Origin: Bacteroidota bacterium
Lineage (GTDB): Bacteria > Bacteroidota > Bacteroidia > Bacteroidales > Marinifilaceae
DNA: 9,785 nucleotides
Direction of reading: 5' to 3'
Assembly (NCBI GenBank): GCA_023400335.1
Contig: JAEXFF010000137.1
Coordinates: 1-9,785 of the forward strand
A program made the position numbers and the translations under genes. Under the pieces are notes generated by a model. The model was not told the origin of the DNA. It ran no database searches and saw nothing but the letters and a program-made list of their open reading frames with translations. Below, one piece after another: positions 8,301-9,785 of this stretch (positions are counted from its first letter, which is position 1; every line of letters begins with the position of its first letter).

Positions 8301-8695
8301 AGTGGACAGCTGTAATAGGTAGCAATTGTTACGGAGAGCCGGTGCATTCCGCTGTATATAAAATAAAGGGTTCCGGGGCAAATAAAGTACAATGGGTAAC
8401 GGATATACCGAAAGACAATTATTATGAAGTATTTATATGGAATCCAAAGTTTGAGACCTGGAATTGGAGAAGGCGAAACCGGGGGCATGAAGGTCACACC
8501 CAGACCTATGTAGTCAGATACGAGGAAGAGGAAGAAGAAATTTCAGTGGATTTGGGGCAGGAGGAAAAAGGATGGGTATCTTTAGGGAGTTTTTATTTCC
8601 CGGCCGGGGAAGTTTCTGTGACGCTTTCAGATAATGTCTCCGCTCTTTTTGTTATGGCGGACGCTTTAAAATTTACTTTGATAAAAAAGGAATAA
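5357..8695 (+). CDS. ABC-2 type permease fused to an inactive-looking M1 peptidase-like domain and a golvesin-like domain
   Basis: The 1112-residue protein has about seven membrane segments (near 23-42, 62-86, 118-138, 146-174, 178-195, 231-249, 258-282), typical of an ABC-2 permease. A long periplasmic part follows. Residues about 306-510 resemble the N-terminal beta domain of M1 aminopeptidases. The catalytic-type domain shows AEVPLSFAG (567-575) and VPEIVFIPE (588-596), as in Bacteroidota permease/M1 fusions. Where the zinc motif HExxH-x-W should be, the protein reads HRLKDW (610-615), so the glutamate and second histidine are gone. FGIDLLPFIHQWY (787-799) resembles the M1 C-terminal part. 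After a Gly/Arg-rich linker (848-860), residues 937-1112 match the golvesin C-terminal-like fold (IIVDNEDAGF at the start, VQWVTDIPKDNYYEVFIW inside, VMADALKF at the end). An in-frame TTG at 5342 would add five residues; ATG 5357 is preferred. The preceding ATPase is the likely partner. Substrate and function are unknown. Confidence 0.85.
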   Translation: MNIHAINMIARYEVKLLKRSWLFRIFAVLALFILTIAQLSNFTFLFWKYSETWNYVGATSLIPFYTVYLYNIAQSVIVIFLAGNFLKRDKKLDTAEVIYVRPMSNADYIIGKVWGITRVFIGLNLITLLIALFINLVISRSPFSIFPYLFYLFTLSIPSLWFVLGLSFTVMCVVKNQAVTFMVMLGITGMVFFYLQDRLYGVFDFFGISLPTIFSDITGHPSLFLFLLQRSIYLLVAIGFICLTITLVKRLPHRPWKTLMINLIAVLLILAGGVSGVVYVLHFKRIGVAREEYASLFNAYADRPKVDIITHEIDITPDGERLEAESKLFVRNKQKEGIESVILFLNPGLKVTVIEQEGKKINFRREQQVIEILQKLEPGEEAEYTLKYEGSVTENICYTDIRQEDYFSNPAGKTFYFRYGKRYAFLNNNYVLLTPECIWYPVAESPVYPAKPYHIRKDFTKYKLTVYYSGEKAVLSQGKKMNNEKGKMIFEDTVPFPGISLTIGDYETKAVTVDSTDYELYYFRGHDDFMTYFDAVQDTLPAVIREIRADLEVAKNRNYPFRKFCIAEVPLSFAGYVRNWKSNTEYLVPEIVFIPERGLRTQADFRAMGHRLKDWREEGELLDKKDIQAGMLKNYVKTTFINANASEGNAWMKSSEVNEWNIGPMFYGFSGFLSDTDYPIMDVAFNIMQNITENTQKGWFFGPFITDPQRAVIYLRDHNFQTALSDKNLKPQVLYEILKLKSNALKYFITAQVPVGEFETFLKSFNENHIFKEVTLTEFTCLFQKQFGIDLLPFIHQWYTGDRPAELKLNDVEVSSVVVDDFTKYQVRFKVYNRSEVDGIVTVKIEEGGGRPGGFRPGRGNTETSNTIHNYIIPGQSAWEVKIINDERPGRVSINTNISANLPSEYDFNFSKVDQEVKDTLTGLFPVDTLLFTLGPGEIIVDNEDAGFRILEANTRHKLKDWFKREEEDKYKNFFPWRPPTKWTAVIGSNCYGEPVHSAVYKIKGSGANKVQWVTDIPKDNYYEVFIWNPKFETWNWRRRNRGHEGHTQTYVVRYEEEEEEISVDLGQEEKGWVSLGSFYFPAGEVSVTLSDNVSALFVMADALKFTLIKKE

Positions 8696-8746
8696 TTGTC
8701 TGGAATAATAGTGCTAGAGGTGAAATAATAATGCCTGGGAAATAAT
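8691..8746 (+). repeat. Four AATAAT-centred degenerate repeats before the TolC-like gene
   Basis: AATAAT occurs at 8691-8696, 8704-8709, 8724-8729 and 8741-8746, mostly inside a looser GGAATAAT-purine-TG pattern. The first copy contains the permease stop codon. Spacing is irregular (13, 20 and 17 bp). The 74 bp gap has no TAnnTTTG promoter box and no terminator hairpin, so the TolC-like gene is probably transcribed with the two genes before it. Chance in AT-rich sequence or past slippage are both possible. Confidence 0.35.
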
Positions 8747-8769
8747 GATAAAGTTTAATAAGAATTGAG

Positions 8770-9785
8770 ATGTACAGATACATTTTGTTTATTGCCATTT
8801 TTTTGATATGCGGGAGCTTAGCTTTTGCACAGGAGGTATTGACATTGGATAAGGCATTGAAAATTGCGTTTGAAAATAGTCCTACTTTGGTACAAAGTAA
8901 ATTGAGTTTACAGCAGAATGAGTTGAACTTGCAGGCGCAGAAAGCTTCTTTAAAATCTCAGTTTTCTTTGGATGTGAATCCGTTTTCTTATTCACGGAGT
9001 AATAGGTATGATGGTTATAACAGTAAATGGTATGATAGTAAGACCATGTCTTCTTCTGCTTCTTTAGGAATTGTGCAGCCTGTGAAATGGACAGACGGAA
9101 CCATTTCTTTGATTAATAATGTTTCCTGGCAGGATGCTTCAAACCGTTCTTCGGGAGGGAAAAGTACGGCTTTTAATCATGATATTTCTTTGCGGATAGA
9201 ACAGCCGATTTTTACTTATAACCGGACTAAAATGAGACTTCGGGAACTGGAATTGAGTTTGGAGAGTGCCCGGTTAAACTATGCCATGAAGCAATTGAAT
9301 ATAGAAAAGAGTGTAACAGATGATTTCTATTCTGTATACCAGAAGTTTAAAGATTTATCGATTGCAAGGGATGAGTATGCCAATCAAAAACAGAATTATG
9401 AAATTATAAAGAATAAAGTTGAGGCTGGATTAGTAGCCAAAGAGGAATTATTTCAAGCAGAAGTCAATATGGCTAATAGTGAATCGTCTGTCTATTCTGC
9501 CGAGATCGCATACGAAAATGCGAAAGACAATTTTAAGCTTTTATTGGGAGTATCTTTGGACGAGGATATAGCAGTACTTCCTAATACAGAAATTGCGCCT
9601 ATTTCAGTGAATACAAATGATGCTGTGAAATATGGATTGGACCAGCGGATGGAATTGCGGGAACGGAAAATAACTTTGGAGCGGGATGTCTTTTCAATTA
9701 TAGAAGCAAAGGCAGAAAATGAATTTAAGGGAAATATTTCTGCCCGGGTGGGATTAAATGCTTTAGGGATTAAAATTAATAATGT
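8770..9785 (+). CDS. TolC-family outer membrane efflux protein, N-terminal part
   Basis: The frame is open from ATG 8770 to the right edge, giving 338 complete codons with the 3' end missing. The product starts with a signal peptide (MYRYILFIAIFLICGSLAFA) with a likely signal peptidase I site before QEV. The mature N-terminus VLTLDKALKIAFENSPTL is the classic opening helix of TolC-like proteins. Long heptad-like helices follow (SKLSLQQNELNLQAQKASL; LNIEKSVTDDFYSVYQKF), separated by a strand-rich section with LGIVQPVKW and IEQPIFTYN, which fits the outer-membrane barrel. A second repeat begins near residue 278 (NTNDAVKYGLDQRMELRERK). Such proteins form trimers that make a channel across the outer membrane and periplasm, normally joined to an inner-membrane pump by an adaptor. 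Here it follows an ABC ATPase and permease fusion after 74 bp; an adaptor gene could lie beyond the window. Confidence 0.9.
   Translation, partial: MYRYILFIAIFLICGSLAFAQEVLTLDKALKIAFENSPTLVQSKLSLQQNELNLQAQKASLKSQFSLDVNPFSYSRSNRYDGYNSKWYDSKTMSSSASLGIVQPVKWTDGTISLINNVSWQDASNRSSGGKSTAFNHDISLRIEQPIFTYNRTKMRLRELELSLESARLNYAMKQLNIEKSVTDDFYSVYQKFKDLSIARDEYANQKQNYEIIKNKVEAGLVAKEELFQAEVNMANSESSVYSAEIAYENAKDNFKLLLGVSLDEDIAVLPNTEIAPISVNTNDAVKYGLDQRMELRERKITLERDVFSIIEAKAENEFKGNISARVGLNALGIKINN

Overview
The window is AT-rich DNA that reads as a member of the Bacteroidota, most likely order Bacteroidales. The grounds are Bacteroidota-type promoter boxes (TAnnTTTG), weak or absent Shine-Dalgarno sequences, and the family types present: a RecO without zinc cysteines and a permease/M1-peptidase-like fusion. 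Genus cannot be fixed from the sequence; a gut Bacteroidales such as the Odoribacter/Butyricimonas group is a guess.

Layout. (1) Positions 1-1668 (+): the last 40 codons of an LpoB-like penicillin-binding-protein activator, then a 459-residue TPR-rich lipoprotein of the COG3014 type. This looks like an envelope lipoprotein pair. (2) Positions 1676-2596 (-): rsgA, a ribosome-assembly GTPase, converging on the lipoprotein gene with 7 bp between the stop codons. (3) A divergent promoter region at about 2597-2824. (4) Positions 2825-4130 (+): rdgB (dITP/XTP pyrophosphatase) and recO, 16 bp apart and probably co-transcribed. These are housekeeping genes. (5) A gene-free 195 bp spacer with one imperfect hairpin. 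(6) Positions 4326 to the window end (+): an ABC ATPase, a 1112-residue permease fusion, and a TolC-family outer-membrane protein that runs off the end.

The most unusual part is the last cluster. The large protein has about seven membrane segments, then a long periplasmic part resembling an M1 (gluzincin) aminopeptidase in which the HExxH zinc site reads HRLKD, and it ends in a golvesin C-terminal-like domain. Together with the ATPase and the TolC-like channel it could form an envelope-spanning export or sensing machine whose peptidase-like part binds rather than cuts. The gene calls rest on visible motifs; the joint function is inference.

No tRNA, rRNA, CRISPR array, insertion sequence or phage gene was seen. 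No gap between genes exceeds 300 bp.
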